Shown here: positions 35,487 to 48,959 of the stretch, in pieces
Position numbering within the stretch: position 1 is the stretch's first letter
Layout: each line of letters begins with the position of its first letter
From: Phanerochaete sordida
Lineage: Eukaryota > Basidiomycota > Agaricomycetes > Polyporales > Phanerochaetaceae
Assembly: GCA_019973155.2 (NCBI GenBank)
Contig: BPQB01000123.1
Location: 1 to 61,535 of the forward strand
Length of the DNA stretch: 61,535 bases
Reading direction: 5' to 3'
Notes under the pieces: generated by a model
Told to the model about the DNA's origin: nothing
What the model saw: the letters and a program-made list of their open reading frames with translations, nothing else
Databases searched by the model: none
Position numbers and translations under genes: made by a program

Positions 35487-38400
35487 ATGGCAGCCCCTGC
35501 TACGTTGGCCTCACAAGCAGAGGTCCTTGACCGTATCTTTGCGGGTCTCAAAGACAAGAACCACGAAATCCGCCTTCAGTCGGCCATCGAACTCCAACGC
35601 TATGTGCGCACAAGATCACTCTCGCTTTCGCATGTCCCGCCCGTACTCATGCTCCGCCCTAGGTGTCGAACACGGTCCCAGACCTGTCGTCTGACCTGGC
35701 TGCAAAGCTGTGGGACGAGACCGTCAGCAGGCTCTCCGAGCTTGTGCACAGTCAGACCAATGTAGAGAAGCTGGGAGGTGTACTAGCCATTGGTGCGTGT
35801 CCCGCAATCTCTTCTATCGTCTCATGCTCATTCACACCAATCGCATAGACCACCTTCTCAACTCGGATGCTACTGCCGGCAACATCGAGTCCAAGATTAA
35901 CCTCTTCCGCTTCTACAACTATGTCAAGTACCTGCTGCCCAACCCCGACATCAACGTCATGCTGGCTGCGTCGAAGACACTGGGTCGCATTGCTGAAGTC
36001 GGCGGCGCGGCGTTCGGAGAACGCTTCATGGACTACGAAGTGCCGGCAGCCATCGAGCTGTTCGAGAAGAGCGAGGCGGGTCGTTACGCCGGTGTTCTCA
36101 TCCTGAAGGAGCTCGCCCGCAACAGTCCAACATACTTCCATCCTCATATCGACCTCGTCTTCGCCCACATCCTCGTCCCTTTGCGGGACCCGCGCATCAT
36201 CGTCAGAGAAAGCGCTGCGGAACTTTTGGCTGCGTGTCTCGAGATCATCGCGCAGCGGGAACGCCAGACACGGAGCCCGTTCCTCTTCAAGACCCTACAG
36301 GACGCGCAGCACGGATTGAAGTCGCCCTCACCGGAGGTTATTCATGGGTCTCTGCTGACATACCGCGAACTCCTGTTGCACGGGGGCATGGTACGTATTT
36401 CGTACCTCGCTACTCTCTGATGCTCACACCGTTTGATACACTGCAGTTTATGAAGAACAATGTCCAAGATGCCGCGGAGCAGATCATGAACTTCAGGACC
36501 CACCGCGACCCGCATGTCCGCAAGATGGTCATCACACTCATCCCGACACTTGCCATGTACGACACGCAGACGTTTACCGAGCACCACCTGCACAAGGCTA
36601 TGGCCCACCTGCTGGCGCAGCTTGAGAAGCCAACAGAGCGGTCAGTAGGTGAGTATTATCGATTAACTCTCGAGCTAAAGCGCCTTTCGTACTGACCCTG
36701 TGCAGCATTTATTGCTATCGGCCATGTGGCGTCCGCTGTGGGAAGCGAGATGAAGCCGTTCTTGGACTCCATTATGCACCACATCAAACAGGGCCTGAAC
36801 ATGCGAGGGTTAGTAGTTCAGCCCCTGCGTTTGCTGGACTATACTGACCGTACAAATAGGAAGAAGAACGCTCCGTCCGAGGAGCCTATCTTCCAGTGCA
36901 TCGGCATGCTTGCGTCTGCCGTCGGACCAAACCTGACGAAGCTCCTGCATGATCAACTGGACCTCATGTTCGCATACGGTTTGAGCGAATCTCTCCGGGA
37001 GGCGCTTGTGGCTATTGCACGCCATATCCCGCCGCTGCTGAAGACAATTCAAGGTACGCCCTGTCGACATATTCTCGCCGGGAGAAACGGAGACACTGAC
37101 ATGAACGCTAGAACGCCTCTTGACGCTTCTCTCCAACATCTTGAGCGGCCAGCCATACAAACCACTGGGTGCTCCTTCGGCATTGCTTCGAGGAGATTCA
37201 GCGACACGGGATAGGGACAATAGCATTCCTGAGGTAAATAATGTTCGTCATTAATTGTCAGCTTCTAACAGCGCGTACAGGGTGTTCAAGTTTCGAGGAC
37301 CCCTGAAACGCTCATGCTCGCCCTCGACACCCTAGGGACGTTTGACTTCAGCGGCCACGCACTCAGCGAGTTCCTGAACGAAGATGTCTTACCGTTTGAG
37401 GATGACCATCCTGGAGTCAGACAAGCTGCTGCGATGACTTGCTGCCGCATCCTGAGCCGCGATCCTATCTGCTATCAAGCCAGCAACCACTCGATCGAGA
37501 TTGTCAGCGGCGTCATCGACAAACTTCTGACCATCGCGGTCGCCGACCCAGGTAAGCTCTCGTGTTTGGTAGGCGCATATTCATGGGAAGGATCTAACGG
37601 GCATGACAAGATCCCAAGATTCGCCAAGTCGTTCTCTCATCACTGTCCGAGCGGTTCGACAAGCATCTCTCACAGGCCGAGAATGTGCGCTCGCTGTTCA
37701 TCGCGCTGAACGACGAGGTCTTCGAGAACCGGCTGACTGCCGTTGGTCTGATCGGCCGACTTGCATTGCACAATCCCGCCTATGTCATGCCGTCCCTTAG
37801 GAAGATGCTCATTCAGCTCTTGACCGAGCTCGAGTACTCTACCACTGTGTACGCCCTCTTTATGCCTTGACCAGCGGTTTCGCTAACCCAGGATTCAGTC
37901 GCAACCGGGAGGAGTGTACCCGTATACTTGCGCTGCTCATCAACGCTACGCAGCGTCTGATCAAGCAGTACGCGATCCCGATGCTGCGTGTGTTGCTGCC
38001 CAAGGCCAACGACGCGAACCCGACGGTCTCCGCGAACGTACTCATGGCTCTCGGCGAGCTGTCCTGCATTGCTGGCGAGGAGGCGATGCCTCACGTTCCG
38101 GACCTCATGGAGGTCATCATGACGAGTCTCGCGGATCCTACCCTCGTGAAGCGCGATGCGGCCCTTCATACACTTGGTCAAGTCTGCTCGAGCACGGGAT
38201 ACGTGATCCAGCCGCTCGTCGAGCACCCTCCGCTGCTGCAGATTCTGAGCAGGATCATCCGAACGGAGCCGACTCAGGCTGTTCGCCGCGAAGTCATCAA
38301 AGTCCTCGGCATCCTAGGTGCATTGGACCCTTACAAGCGACGGGTGCGCCTCTTATATTATGCCCATGGCACAAGGCTGATTCGTCTTGCAGAGCAAACC

Positions 38401-41400
38401 TGAAGACGAAGCGGCTGCTGCTGCAAGTGAACTTCAAGCCGCCCAAGTTCCCGTGCACCGCACCATCCAGAACCCGGATGACTATTATCAGACTGTCGCG
38501 ATCAACGCGCTACTTAGTATTCTCAAGGACCAGTCCCTCAACTCTCAGCATCACAAGGTCATCGAGGCGATCATGTCTATCTTCAAGACCCAGGGCCTCA
38601 AGTGTGTATCCTTCCTGCCTCAGGTAAGCATCTGTCTAGATCAGGCCCAGTCTTTCGTTCTCACTCTTCCCTTCCAGATTATCCCTGCCTTCGCCGAGGT
38701 TGCTCGAACGTCTGCGGCTCGCGTGCAGGTCTTCCATTTGGAGCAGCTCACTATCCTCGTCGGCATCATCAAGACCCATGTTCGCAAATACATCACCGAC
38801 ATCTTCGCGCTCATCAACGAGCTGTGGGAGAACCAGTCGCTTCATCTCCCGCTGGCGTCGCTCGTTGAGGCTCTGGGGAAAGCGCTCGATGCGGAGTTCA
38901 AGCCGTTCCTACCGGTCGTCTTGCCGCTGCTACTCAAAGTGTTCGACTTCGACATGAGCGACAAGGTCGCCAACACGCAGATGAAGGTCTTCGACGCGCT
39001 CCTCACTTTCGGTGCCAATATCGAGGAGTACCTGCAGCTTGTCGTTCCAATCCTCGTGAAGACGTGCGAGCCGCAAGACGGCCCACTGCCGCTGCGGAAG
39101 CGGGCAATCCAGACCATTGAAGGGCTCACCCGGCGCGTTAACTTCTCTGACCATGCATCGCGCATTGTGCATCCGCTCGTCAGGGTCTTGGCTCAGCCGT
39201 ACAACGAACTTCGTCAGGCTGCGATGGACTGCCTCTGTGCGCTCATGCTACAGCTTGGCTCCGACTTCGCCATCTTCGTGCCCACAATCAACAAGGTGAG
39301 GGATCTGTCCTTGTGCAGAAACTTTTAGCTCATGCGACTGTGCTAGACCCTTTCGAAGCATCCCATGAACCACATTCGGTACGAGAACCTGGTCACGAAG
39401 CTCCTGAATGGCGAGCATCTACCTCAAGAGGCCGGCGCATCGGACATTCTGTATGTTCCGTGTGTCTTGTCGGACAAATGCGGACGCTGATTGCGTGTGT
39501 AGCGAGAGCACGAAGGTCTCAGAATACTCGCCCCCTGCTGAGGCGACCAAGATGGTGGTCAATCAGCAACATCTCAAGCAAGCATGGGACGTCTCTCAGG
39601 TCGCAACGAGGGAGGACTGGGTCGAGTGGATGCAACGGCTTTCGGTCGAATTCATGCGCGAATCGCCATCTCACGCGTTGCGCGCTTGCATGAGTCTGGT
39701 CGATATTCACTCCCCGCTTGCGAAGGAGCTGTTCAACGCTGCTTTCCTTTCTTGCTGGAGCGAGCTGTACAACCAATACCAGGTGCGCTCAGATCCCGTT
39801 CGAGGCTAAGCAGAACTAATCAACTGCGCAGGAGGACCTTGTGCGCTCGCTGGAGACTGCCGTCACGGACCCTCTCGCGCCGCCAGACTTGGTACATCGC
39901 TTGCTCGATCTCGCGGAGTTCATGGAACACGAAGAGAAGGCCTTGCCTATCAGCAATAGCACCCTCGGAGAGTACGCCATGAGGTTCCACGCCTACGCGA
40001 AGGCCTTGCACTACAAGGAACTCGAATTCTTCACCGAGACGTCGCCCAGCATCATCGAGTCGCTCATCAGCATCAACTCGAAGCTACAGCAACACGACGC
40101 GGCTTGGGGCACGCTCCTCATCGCGCGCGAGCAGTACGATGTCAGCAAACACGAGGAGTGGTACGAGCGACTGGGACGGTGGCAAGAAGCGCTCGCGACG
40201 TACGAGCGGAAGGCGTTGGAGGACCCAGACTCATCGGAGGTCACGCTCGGCAGGATGAAGTGTCTCCATGCTTTGGGCGAGTGGGATCAGCTCATGCAGA
40301 GCATCGAAGAGCACTGGTCCGAGGCTACACACGAGGACCGCCGCGAGATGGCCCCGTTGGCGGCTGCGGCTGCCTGGTCGCTGACAGACTGGGACGCCAT
40401 GGACGACTACATCGCGACCATGAAGCCCGACTCTGCCGACCGACCCTTCTACCGTGCTATCCTCGCTGTGCACCAGAACCAATTTGGGAAGGCCATGGCG
40501 CAAATCGCCAAGGCTCGCGATATGCTTGACCCTGAGCTGTCGTCGCTGGCGGGCGAAAGCTATGGTCGCGCCTACAAGTGAGTGTGTCCCTCCACTGGAC
40601 TGAGCCTTACTGAGCCCTATTCAGTACCATGGTTCGCGCTCAGATGCTCTCTGAGCTTGAGGAGATCATACTCTACAAGCAGAATGCGGATCAGCCCGAC
40701 CGCCAGCAATCCATTCGTAGGACATGGATGAAACGGTTAGCCATCGATGCCAATCCAATATCGTCAATGATTAACGCTCTGTCGGATTTGTAGACTTCAG
40801 GGCTGTCAACCGGACGTCGAAGTTTGGCAGCGTGTCCTTCAAGTACGCTCCTTGGTCCTCGACCCCGACGATGATTCGGTCACCTGGATCAGGTTTGCGA
40901 ATCTCTGCAGGAAGAACGACCGGATGTTCTTGGCGGAGAAAGCCCTGGATTCGCTCATGTCTCCCGAACGCGTAAGTCGTTTTGATTTCGAGCCAGAACC
41001 AGCCATTTACCGGTGCATTAGCTTCAGGCCCAGTATCGGAACGACCCGCAGGGTGTGCGTGTGCCACCTCACGTGGTGTATGCGCACTTGAAGTTCCTTT
41101 GGGCGAATGGCCAGCACGAAGAGAGCTTAAGATACCTCTTCAAGTTCACCTCTAGCATGGCCAGGGACTTGGTGCCAGAGACGGAGAGGTCATCAAGTGC
41201 AGTGCAGAAGAGCAAGTTCGAAGACCTCTCCCGGCTACTTGCGCGCTGCTACTTCAAGCAAGGCCAGTGGCAAGTCGCATTACACCGGGACTGGGACGAA
41301 CGGCCCATTAAGGAGATCCTGCACTCCTACTGGCTGGCTACTCACTATGACCCGAAGTGGTACAAGGCATGGCACACTTGGGCTCTGGCTAACTTCGAGG

Positions 41401-43976
41401 TTGTCGGATATCTGGAGTCACTTACGGAAGATAGGGCCGATACGCCCAGCGATGATCTCGCCGTGCACATCGTTCAAGCTGTAGAAGGTGACTTCTTCTA
41501 CAAGCTCACCTCCAGCAAGTGCTCATGATTTTCCAGGATTCTTCCGTTCGGTTGCTTTGCAGCGAACCAACGCTTTGCAAGACATCCTCAGGTTGCTGAC
41601 CCTATGGTTCAAGTATGGTGCTCACGACGATGTCAGCCACGCCATGGCAAGTGGATTTACGGATGTCGAGATCGACACCTGGTTGGAGGTCATCCCTCAG
41701 GTAAGAGTTGATACATACGCTGTATCTTCGCGTCCACTCCTAACACATTCGCAGATCATTGCTCGTATCCAAACGCCAAATGCAAACATCCGTCGCAACA
41801 TCAACAATCTGTTGTCGGACGTCGGCCGCCACCATCCCCAAGCTCTCATCTATCCCCTGACCGTCGCGTCGAAGTCAAATAGTGCACTCCGTCACACCGC
41901 CGCGTTGAACATCATGGACCGCATGCGAGAGCATAGCCCTACTATCGTCGAGCAGGCAAGTTCTGTCTCGTGTTAAGCTGTCTATGTGTTGACCGTCATC
42001 TAGGCTCTCATCGTCAGTCGGGAGCTGATCCGCGTCGCCATCCTATGGCACGAACAGTGGTTCGAAGGCCTTGAGGAAGCGTCTCGCTTCTATTTCAACG
42101 ACCATAATCCCGATGGTATGATTGCGCACCTCGAGCCGTTGCATAACATGGTGGAAGCAGTACGTGGATAATGTCTTGTCAGTGAGCTATATCTCACTCA
42201 TCTACAGGGCCCCAAAACCGCTCGTGAAACATCTTTCGCGCAAGTCTTCGGCAGAGACCTTCTCGAGGCCCGTGAGGCGTGTCGACGTTACCGCATCTAC
42301 GGCGAAGTCCGCGATCTGGAGAAGGCATGGGAGATCTACTACGGTGTCTTCACGAGGATCAAGAAGCAGCTGGAGACGCTTACCACCCTCGACCTGCAAT
42401 TTGTTTCACCGGAACTGCTCAAAGCACGCAACCTTCACATAGCCGTTCCAGGAACTTACCAGGCTGGCAAGCCCATCATCACGATTACCAGCTTCGTCCC
42501 CAAGCTGACAGTGATCCCGTCGAAACAACGGCCGCGTCGGCTCGCAATCAAGGCCAGCGACCATAAGGACTACCACTTCATCCTCAAAGGTACGAGTCAC
42601 AGCCCCATCAGCATTCGAGAATGATATCTCACCCCATCCCTTAGGTCATGAGGATCTGCGTCAGGATGAACGTGTCATGCAGCTGTTCAGCCTTGTCAAC
42701 AACCTCCTCTACGAGGACGTCGATTGCTTTAAGAGGCGTTTGCACATCCAGCGCTTCTCGGTCACTCCACTTGCTCCGCAAGCAGGCTTACTGGGATGGG
42801 TCAACGACTCCGACACGATGCACGTCCTTGTCAAGGAATACCGTGACTCTCGTAAGGTGCTCATCGATATTGAGCGGCGCCTCATGCTCCAGGTACATAT
42901 CTTCCTCCATGCCTCCAATGTACGCGACTGAGCTGATTTTATGTAGATGGCGCCCAACTACGAGGATCTCATCCTACTGCAGAAGGTGGAAGTGTTCGAG
43001 TACGCCCTGGAGAACACGACTGGCCAAGATCTTTACCGCGTCCTTTGGCTCAAGAGCGCGAACTCCGAGCACTGGCTCGAGCGCCGAGCGACGTACACGC
43101 GCTCGCTTGCGGTCAACAGCATGGTCGGCCACATCCTGGGTCTGGGTGATCGCCACCCGTCGAACTTGATGCTCCAGCGGTACACGGGCAAGGTCGTGCA
43201 CATCGATTTCGGTGATTGTTTCGAGGTCGCAATGCACCGGGAAAAGTACCCCGAGAAGATTCCCTTCCGGCTGACGCGAATGCTCACGCACGCGATGGAG
43301 GTACGTCGCTGCTCGCCGCTAACCACTCCATGCTATGTACTGACCCCATGTGCAGGTCAGCGGCATTGAGGGCAGCTTCCGGATAACCTGCGAGATCAGC
43401 ATGAAGGTGCTACGCGACAATAAGGAGTCGCTGATGGCTGTGCTGGAGGCCTTCGTCTACGATCCGCTGATCACATGGAGGCTCATCCAGCACGACGGCG
43501 ACAGCCGACGTGCCGAGCGTGAGTGCTGTTTGCGCAATCCTGTGAATGATCATTGACGGCAGACGAACAGTGATGAATCCGGATCGTAACGTCGATCTCG
43601 TCGGTTCTGCCGCAGAAGGCGGCGGAGGCGCGCACCGCCGCCTGCGTCCGGACGAGAACGACATCTTCAACGGTGAGTGAAGCCGAGCGGGCACGTTCGA
43701 CGGATGCTGAAGAGACTACCGCAGAGGCGCAAGAGATCCGGAACGAGCGCGCACTCGCGGTGTACAGCCGCGTGCAGCACAAGCTCACTGGACGCGACTT
43801 CAACCCGGACGAAGTGCTCTCGGTGCAGGCGCAGGTCGACAAGCTCATCATCCAGGCGACCTCGCTCGAAAATCTTTGCCAGTGTTTCTCCGGCTGGTAC
43901 GTTTCTCTCGGTAGCCTCACTGTGTTGCGAATCCTGACCACTGTCACTCGTCACTCACAGGTGTGCATTCTGGTGA
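35487..43976 (+). CDS. TOR: Target of rapamycin (TOR) serine/threonine kinase
   Basis: Catalytic core of TORC1/TORC2, controlling growth in response to nutrients. There are roughly twenty short introns and an estimated 2350-2450 aa. The N-terminal two fifths are HEAT repeats. A FAT domain follows at about 39.5-41.9 kb ([13 protein letters not shown] through EHSPTIVEQ). The FRB domain begins [21 protein letters not shown] with the rapamycin-contact Ser in EEASR retained, so FKBP12-rapamycin binding is expected. The kinase domain has [20 protein letters not shown], catalytic loop GLGDRHPSN, and DFG in HIDFGDCFE. The FATC tail ends [13 protein letters not shown], with the final residues in a last exon after an intron inside the terminal Trp region. 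All domains are present and no frame break was noticed. It is divergent from RPC11 and convergent with heme oxygenase. Confidence 0.95.
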
Positions 43977-44710
43977 TCAACGCAGCATTCCTCCGTTTCT
44001 ATCTGTAAACTGCTTCACTTATTCTACCCCCTTCATGCATTTATGTACAATAGAACATGGTACTTCCCTTTGTCGCATACCACGCAGTCCATGATTACTA
44101 GGATAGGGACCCTAAATATAATCTTAGACGTGTCCTGGATGATTTTGGTGTCTGGCGCACCGGTTTGACGCGAAGTGGTATGAGTGTTCGCCTCCGCTGC
44201 ACGACTCGACCGATACGAGGCGCAGCACGGCCGGCCCTTGGGTCTTTCTGTCTGCTGACTGATCCAGGCAGTGAGATGTCGCCTCCGAGTCTGCCATCCC
44301 GTGACGGCCGCTTCCAGGTCGTTTTGCTCTTCGACGTGGCAGGGACCGTGCCTTGTCATCGCTTACGCAGCCACAGGCACCTGGTGCTTTGAAAGCTCTT
44401 AGATAAAGAGCAAGGACAGCGGAGGCTGTAACCGATGATACATTGAATGCACGGGTGTATATGTAAGTACAAGGCATGACGATGCGAGCTGCGAGAACAA
44501 ATGCGGGTGGGAGCGGAGAACCAAGAGTAGCAGTTATATGCGGGTGTCCTGTCAACGACGTCCTTCGTTCGGCGAAGGCCATCATGACGTGCTGTTGTAG
44601 ATAAGTGGCGCGGAGCAATTACCAATGCGGTGCGAGTGCTACCCCGGGGGTATCCTTCCTTGGGAGCGACAGTCGCGGCGGTGCGCAGCGTGACGCGAGG
44701 CGGGCGCCGC
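43977..44710. other. Convergent 3' intergenic region
   Basis: 734 bp between the TOR stop and the heme oxygenase stop. No gene, repeat or RNA was recognised. It presumably holds both 3' UTRs. Confidence 0.5.
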
Positions 44711-45764
44711 TTATGCGGAGAACACGCTGCTCAGGGCGCGGAACACCTTCTCGCTCGTGACCCCGCCAAAGACGATGAACACCTGCGAGAGGCAGATCGC
44801 GAGGAGCAGCGCCGCGAAGGACGACATTGAGTAACTCGACTCCGCCGGCGCGGCCTGCGCCTCGGGCACAGGGGTGCCCGGCGGCGAGTCCGAGGTGGGC
44901 GTGACCGGGATGCCCAGCGCGGCGGGCGTCGGCGCGATCGTCGTCGCGACCTTCGGGGGCCGGAGCGCGGTGAAGAGCCCGGTGTTGAGCTGGAACGCGG
45001 CCTGTGCCTCGTCGACGACGAGCGCTGCGGAACGGTGAGCAGCGGGAACCGGGACCGCGCGCGGGACGTACCTTTCAGGGCCTGGTCCGCGCCGACGCCC
45101 TTGTCCATGCCGTCGCGGTACCACTCCTTGATCTTCTTCATGTCGCCGATGGTGCCCGACGCGCTGCCGCCGAGCTGCTTGAAGTCGTAGAAGGAGAGGC
45201 CGTCGCCGTCCTCGAGGCCGTACGCCTTCGCGATGCGTCGCTTGATGAACTGCCCGCCGCTGAGGTCGCCGAGGTACCGCACGTAGGCGTGTGCAAGGAG
45301 CCCCTCGGGCTGCGACTCGCCGAGCTTCCGCAGGCGCGCGACGTAGGCCTCGAAAGGCGCGGGCGGGTTCGAGATCAGCTGGTGGTGCAACGGGTGTGAC
45401 TGCCATGACGACTCCGGAACTTCGAGCAGGGTCGCGATGTCGGCGGAGAGCGAGGGCGTGCGCGCAAAGAGGGTGGGGTTGTACGTGGGGGCAAGGACGG
45501 GATGTGAGGCGTGGCGGTCGAGTCCCTGCTCGAGCGTCCTGTGTGGCGTCATGGGTAGGGGCCACGGCGGAAGCACAAAGGTACGCACTCGTAGACATGG
45601 TAGAGCATCATGATGAAGCGAATGTACTCGTCCTTCTCGAGCTCACCGCGGGTGAGCCATCCTGCTCCCTGGCTATGCTCGGCCTCCTCATGGGCCGCGG
45701 CAGTCTCTGTCTTCAGGAGGACAGAGATGGGGAGTGAGTAGTCGATTTCTGTGATGACGGCCAT
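44711..45764 (-). CDS. Heme oxygenase with C-terminal membrane anchor
   Basis: Degrades heme to biliverdin, CO and iron, probably on the ER membrane. Exons on the minus strand are 45764-45589, 45538-45072 and 45024-44711, giving 318 aa. The proximal heme ligand is His25 in TAAAHEEAEHS, at the same position number as in human HO-1. The family signature is GLLAHAYVRYLGDLSGGQ, followed by FYDF. A Pro/Ala/Thr-rich linker precedes a single hydrophobic segment (FAALLLAICLSQVFIVFGGV) near the C-terminus, as in tail-anchored eukaryotic heme oxygenases and yeast Hmx1. The start is preceded by a long C/T-only tract on the coding strand, typical of fungal promoters. Iron recycling or heme use is the likely role; regulation by iron cannot be judged from the sequence. 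Confidence 0.92.
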
Positions 45765-46801
45765 GGAGGAGGAGGGGGAGGGGGAGGGTGGGGGGTGTGG
45801 ACAAGGACGGAGGCTTAAATGGATGATTGAATAAATTACGGGGACATGTTCTGTCCAGGACAAGATGGTTGTCCTCGCAGAAGATGGCGGAAAACTGGGC
45901 AGGGCCCGCTCCGCCCGATAGACGCTCCGTGACTCGCATGATCTTATCTGATATGGTCTCATCTCGCGTTATCTCTTCCGCGTCGGACGCTCTGCTCCAG
46001 TTCTCTGCTCTTCCCACACGCTCCGTCCGTCTTTCCGTCGGCTCTGCGGCCTTCTAGTTTGCCTGGCTCCAATGCGCTACCTTACCCTTGCTGCGACATA
46101 CAGCTCGGCGCAATCTGCGAAGTTTTGCACAGGACTGGAGTCAAACGTCTGCGCGATCTTTCCATCGGACAGTAGAGCCAGACTAGCAGCCTACAGCCCG
46201 CTCCGGCGTCATCTAGTCTCTTCCCAATATCACAGTAGTCCTACGCACAGCCTATTCAAATTCGCACAGCATTACCACTGACAAGCCAAAACGTCGAGCA
46301 TGTGGTAAGCACCTCGGCGACCGAGATATCCAAATTGGCGCAAAGCTGAGCATCCCTCGAACAGCAGCGTACTGTACTGCGGAGATGACTCTTCGTCGCC
46401 GTAAAGAAGCCTTCCGCACGCGAGCATCCATCTTGGGCCCGGTGTAGGCCTGGCTACATTGGGTCTCTAGAGGCAAGGTCGAGGCTACGGTGCTTTTTCC
46501 AAGTAGAGCTATGGGTCTAGTCGCATGCCACAGCCACCTTTCGAAACGGACATGCCCCATTGTTCGCGGCTTGCCCATAGATGACTCCTTCTCTGAGTCA
46601 CCTTTGCTTCCTTCTCAAGGCCGGGTGCAAACCTACGCAGCCGGATGTCGTACATCGGAGTCAGGCGCTGATGCGCCCATGCCCTGATCAGGATGCCGCT
46701 CCCGAACCACAGCATGCGTGCGCACACAACGAGAGCGCCTTTCTGCGGAAGACGATCACCTCTGCTGAACTGCCAACTTGGTAACAACTACAAAAGCTGC
46801 G
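45765..46801. other. Divergent intergenic region upstream of heme oxygenase and DUF4246-A
   Basis: About 1 kb. Directly next to heme oxygenase is a G/A-rich tract (C/T on the coding strand). The remainder gives no recognisable gene. Confidence 0.5.
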
Positions 46802-48716
46802 ATGGGTGTATATCTACCTGAAGATGCGGACATCTTGAGGATGTCTCATGTTTATCGCCACCCGTTCGGCTGCCGACAGGGTCGTTATGACGATCGTCCG
46901 CTAATGGTGAGTAGCGCAGCATCGTGGTGTTTCTGAGCGTTTGCTTAGGGCCATGTATCCCAGGCGCACGAACGTAACATGTGTGCGCTATCTGCCACGC
47001 TACGGTCGAAGCCGAATTGGTGGATGAAGGTCCAGGACCGTGCTATTCGTGACAAATGGCTGGAAGAAGCCAGTGGTGCACCTCCACCCTATGGCGACAT
47101 TCCTCTCATGAGCCACGAAGTCGAGTTTGTGCTGAATGAATTAGAATGGTATGCCAACAGGCGCGATCAAATCACCGGTATCGAGGTGAGCATGTGCAGA
47201 GATCTCAAATTCTGGAACTTATGCTTGCTTCAGCCCTCGGTATACCATCGTATATGGCAGTCAGACTCGCTCATCGACGAGGAGCTTCAAAGCAAGCTTG
47301 TACAACAGGTCGCCTTGCTCGAGGACATACCGGACAGTGCCAAGGACTGGCATCCGAACTCCGACGGTCAAGTCCTCGACCTCGTCCATCCCTCACTTTA
47401 CCCCATCGTATACGGCCGCACCCACATATACGATTGCTACGATCTTCGCGACCAGCACGTCCCTATCCAGTTTCCAGCACACGCGATCGACCCAGCGTTG
47501 GACTACGCAGTAGACCATGGCTGGGTGATCTGGTTTCTTTCTCGGCACTTTGCCTGGATCCCAACCGACTTCGCCATCTCCGCGGATGGACAATTCGCGA
47601 AGGCACTGGGGTATATCAACAACCTTAACCAGTACACTCATGCAGAGATGTACCCCGTGATGGAGAAGCTCGTAGCGCGCTTCGTGCCTCTCTGGGAACG
47701 CGTCCTTGCAGAGACGGATGTGCACTACGAGCCACCTTCGCGGGTCCAGACAGACACTTACGAATGGGTGCCGAAGACGAACGACTCCGGAAGCGACAGC
47801 GACTCCGATGAGGATTACGAAGACGAAGATATGCTCGACCCTGAGAAGCTTGAGCTACGTTTACCACCGATCCACACAGAGTTCACTCCTTACCCAGAGC
47901 CGAACCCAGTTAGCTTGAAAGGACGGACTCTACAGGTCATTGTGAAGCTGGCCAATATCCATCTCGTACGTCCGTCTGGTCTCTGTCTGCTACCACCGCG
48001 TTTACGCTGGCTACCAGACACCCGAGAAGCCCCGCTACCCTGGCGGTTCGTGGCATGTCGAGGGCATGATGAACGAGTCCATCGTCAGCACAGGCCTGTA
48101 CTACTACGACGAGGAGAACATTACGCTAAGCTCGCTCGCATTTCGCGTGGTTGTGCAAGAACCGGATGTCGACCAGGACGACCACAGAGCGTCAGAAGCT
48201 ATATATGGCTTTGGACCGTGTGTTTCTCCTGTGTATCTCTGGTTTCGCGATAGCAGCTAATCACAGCCTAACAGGGGCGACGGCATGAATCAAGTCCTCG
48301 GCGCCGTCACCACGGAGCAGGGCCGCTGTCTCGCGTTCCCGAATTGCTACCAACACCAAGTCCAGCCGTTCGAGCTCGCGGACGCGTCGAAGCCAGGGCA
48401 TCGCAAGATCCTCGCGCTCTTCCTCGTCGACCCGTCGCTGTCAAAACCGCGCCCGTCGACAAGCAACGTGCCTCCGCAGCAGCCCGAAGTCATGCGCAGC
48501 GTGCTGCGCGACATCACCACCAGCCTAGGGCCCAGGAGCGGACTCGGGCGCCTGCCCCTCGAGCTCCTTGACCTCATCGTCGAGCAGAGCGACGCGGTGA
48601 TGACGCGCGCGGAGGCCGAGGCGTTCCGGCTCGAGCTCATGGACGAGCGGCGGGGCATGGTGCAGAAGAACGACGAAGAGATCTTCGCACCCACGTTCAA
48701 CATGTGCGAGCATTGA
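46802..48716 (+). CDS. DUF4246 protein, tandem copy A
   Basis: Fungal family of unknown function. The start exon is 46802-46906 (RMSHVYRHPFGC), the second exon begins at 46964, and introns follow after TGIE, after LANIHL and after YGFGP. Conserved landmarks are MCALSATLR, KWLEEASGAPPPYGD, YHRIWQSDSLIDE, VYGRT, KALGYINNLN, LKGRTLQVIVKLANIHL, TPEKPRYPGGSWHVEG and GRCLAFPNCYQHQVQPF with GHRKILALFLVDP. The WHVEG, QHQV and HRK spacing resembles the His-acid...His...Arg pattern of 2-oxoglutarate/Fe(II) oxygenases, which is an inference from pattern only. An acidic insert (SDSDEDYEDEDM) precedes the C-terminal third. Copy B follows with 243 bp between stop and start. No signal peptide, so probably intracellular. 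Confidence 0.85.
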
Positions 48717-48887
48717 TGTGTACTGTAGAACGCTCCAGGCACGAGTCAATCGGAGTCACTCTGCCCTGGCCGCCGCCCATGTTGACAGCGGTCAGGCGGT
48801 GATGCGCCCATGTCCTGAATAGGAAGTCCCGCCTTATCAGCCGCGCGTCGACGGCGCGACACGCCCGCCTGAGTCACTGCGAGGAGC

Positions 48888-48893
48888 TATAAG
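48888..48893 (+). promoter_or_regulatory. TATA box of DUF4246 copy B
   Basis: TATAAG lies 72 bp before the ATG at 48960 in the short spacer after copy A. Confidence 0.5.
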
Positions 48894-48959
48894 AGTACGG
48901 GTCTACACACTGGATGCACTCATTCCCGGCACGTTCAGCTCTCCCTTGTCCCAATCACG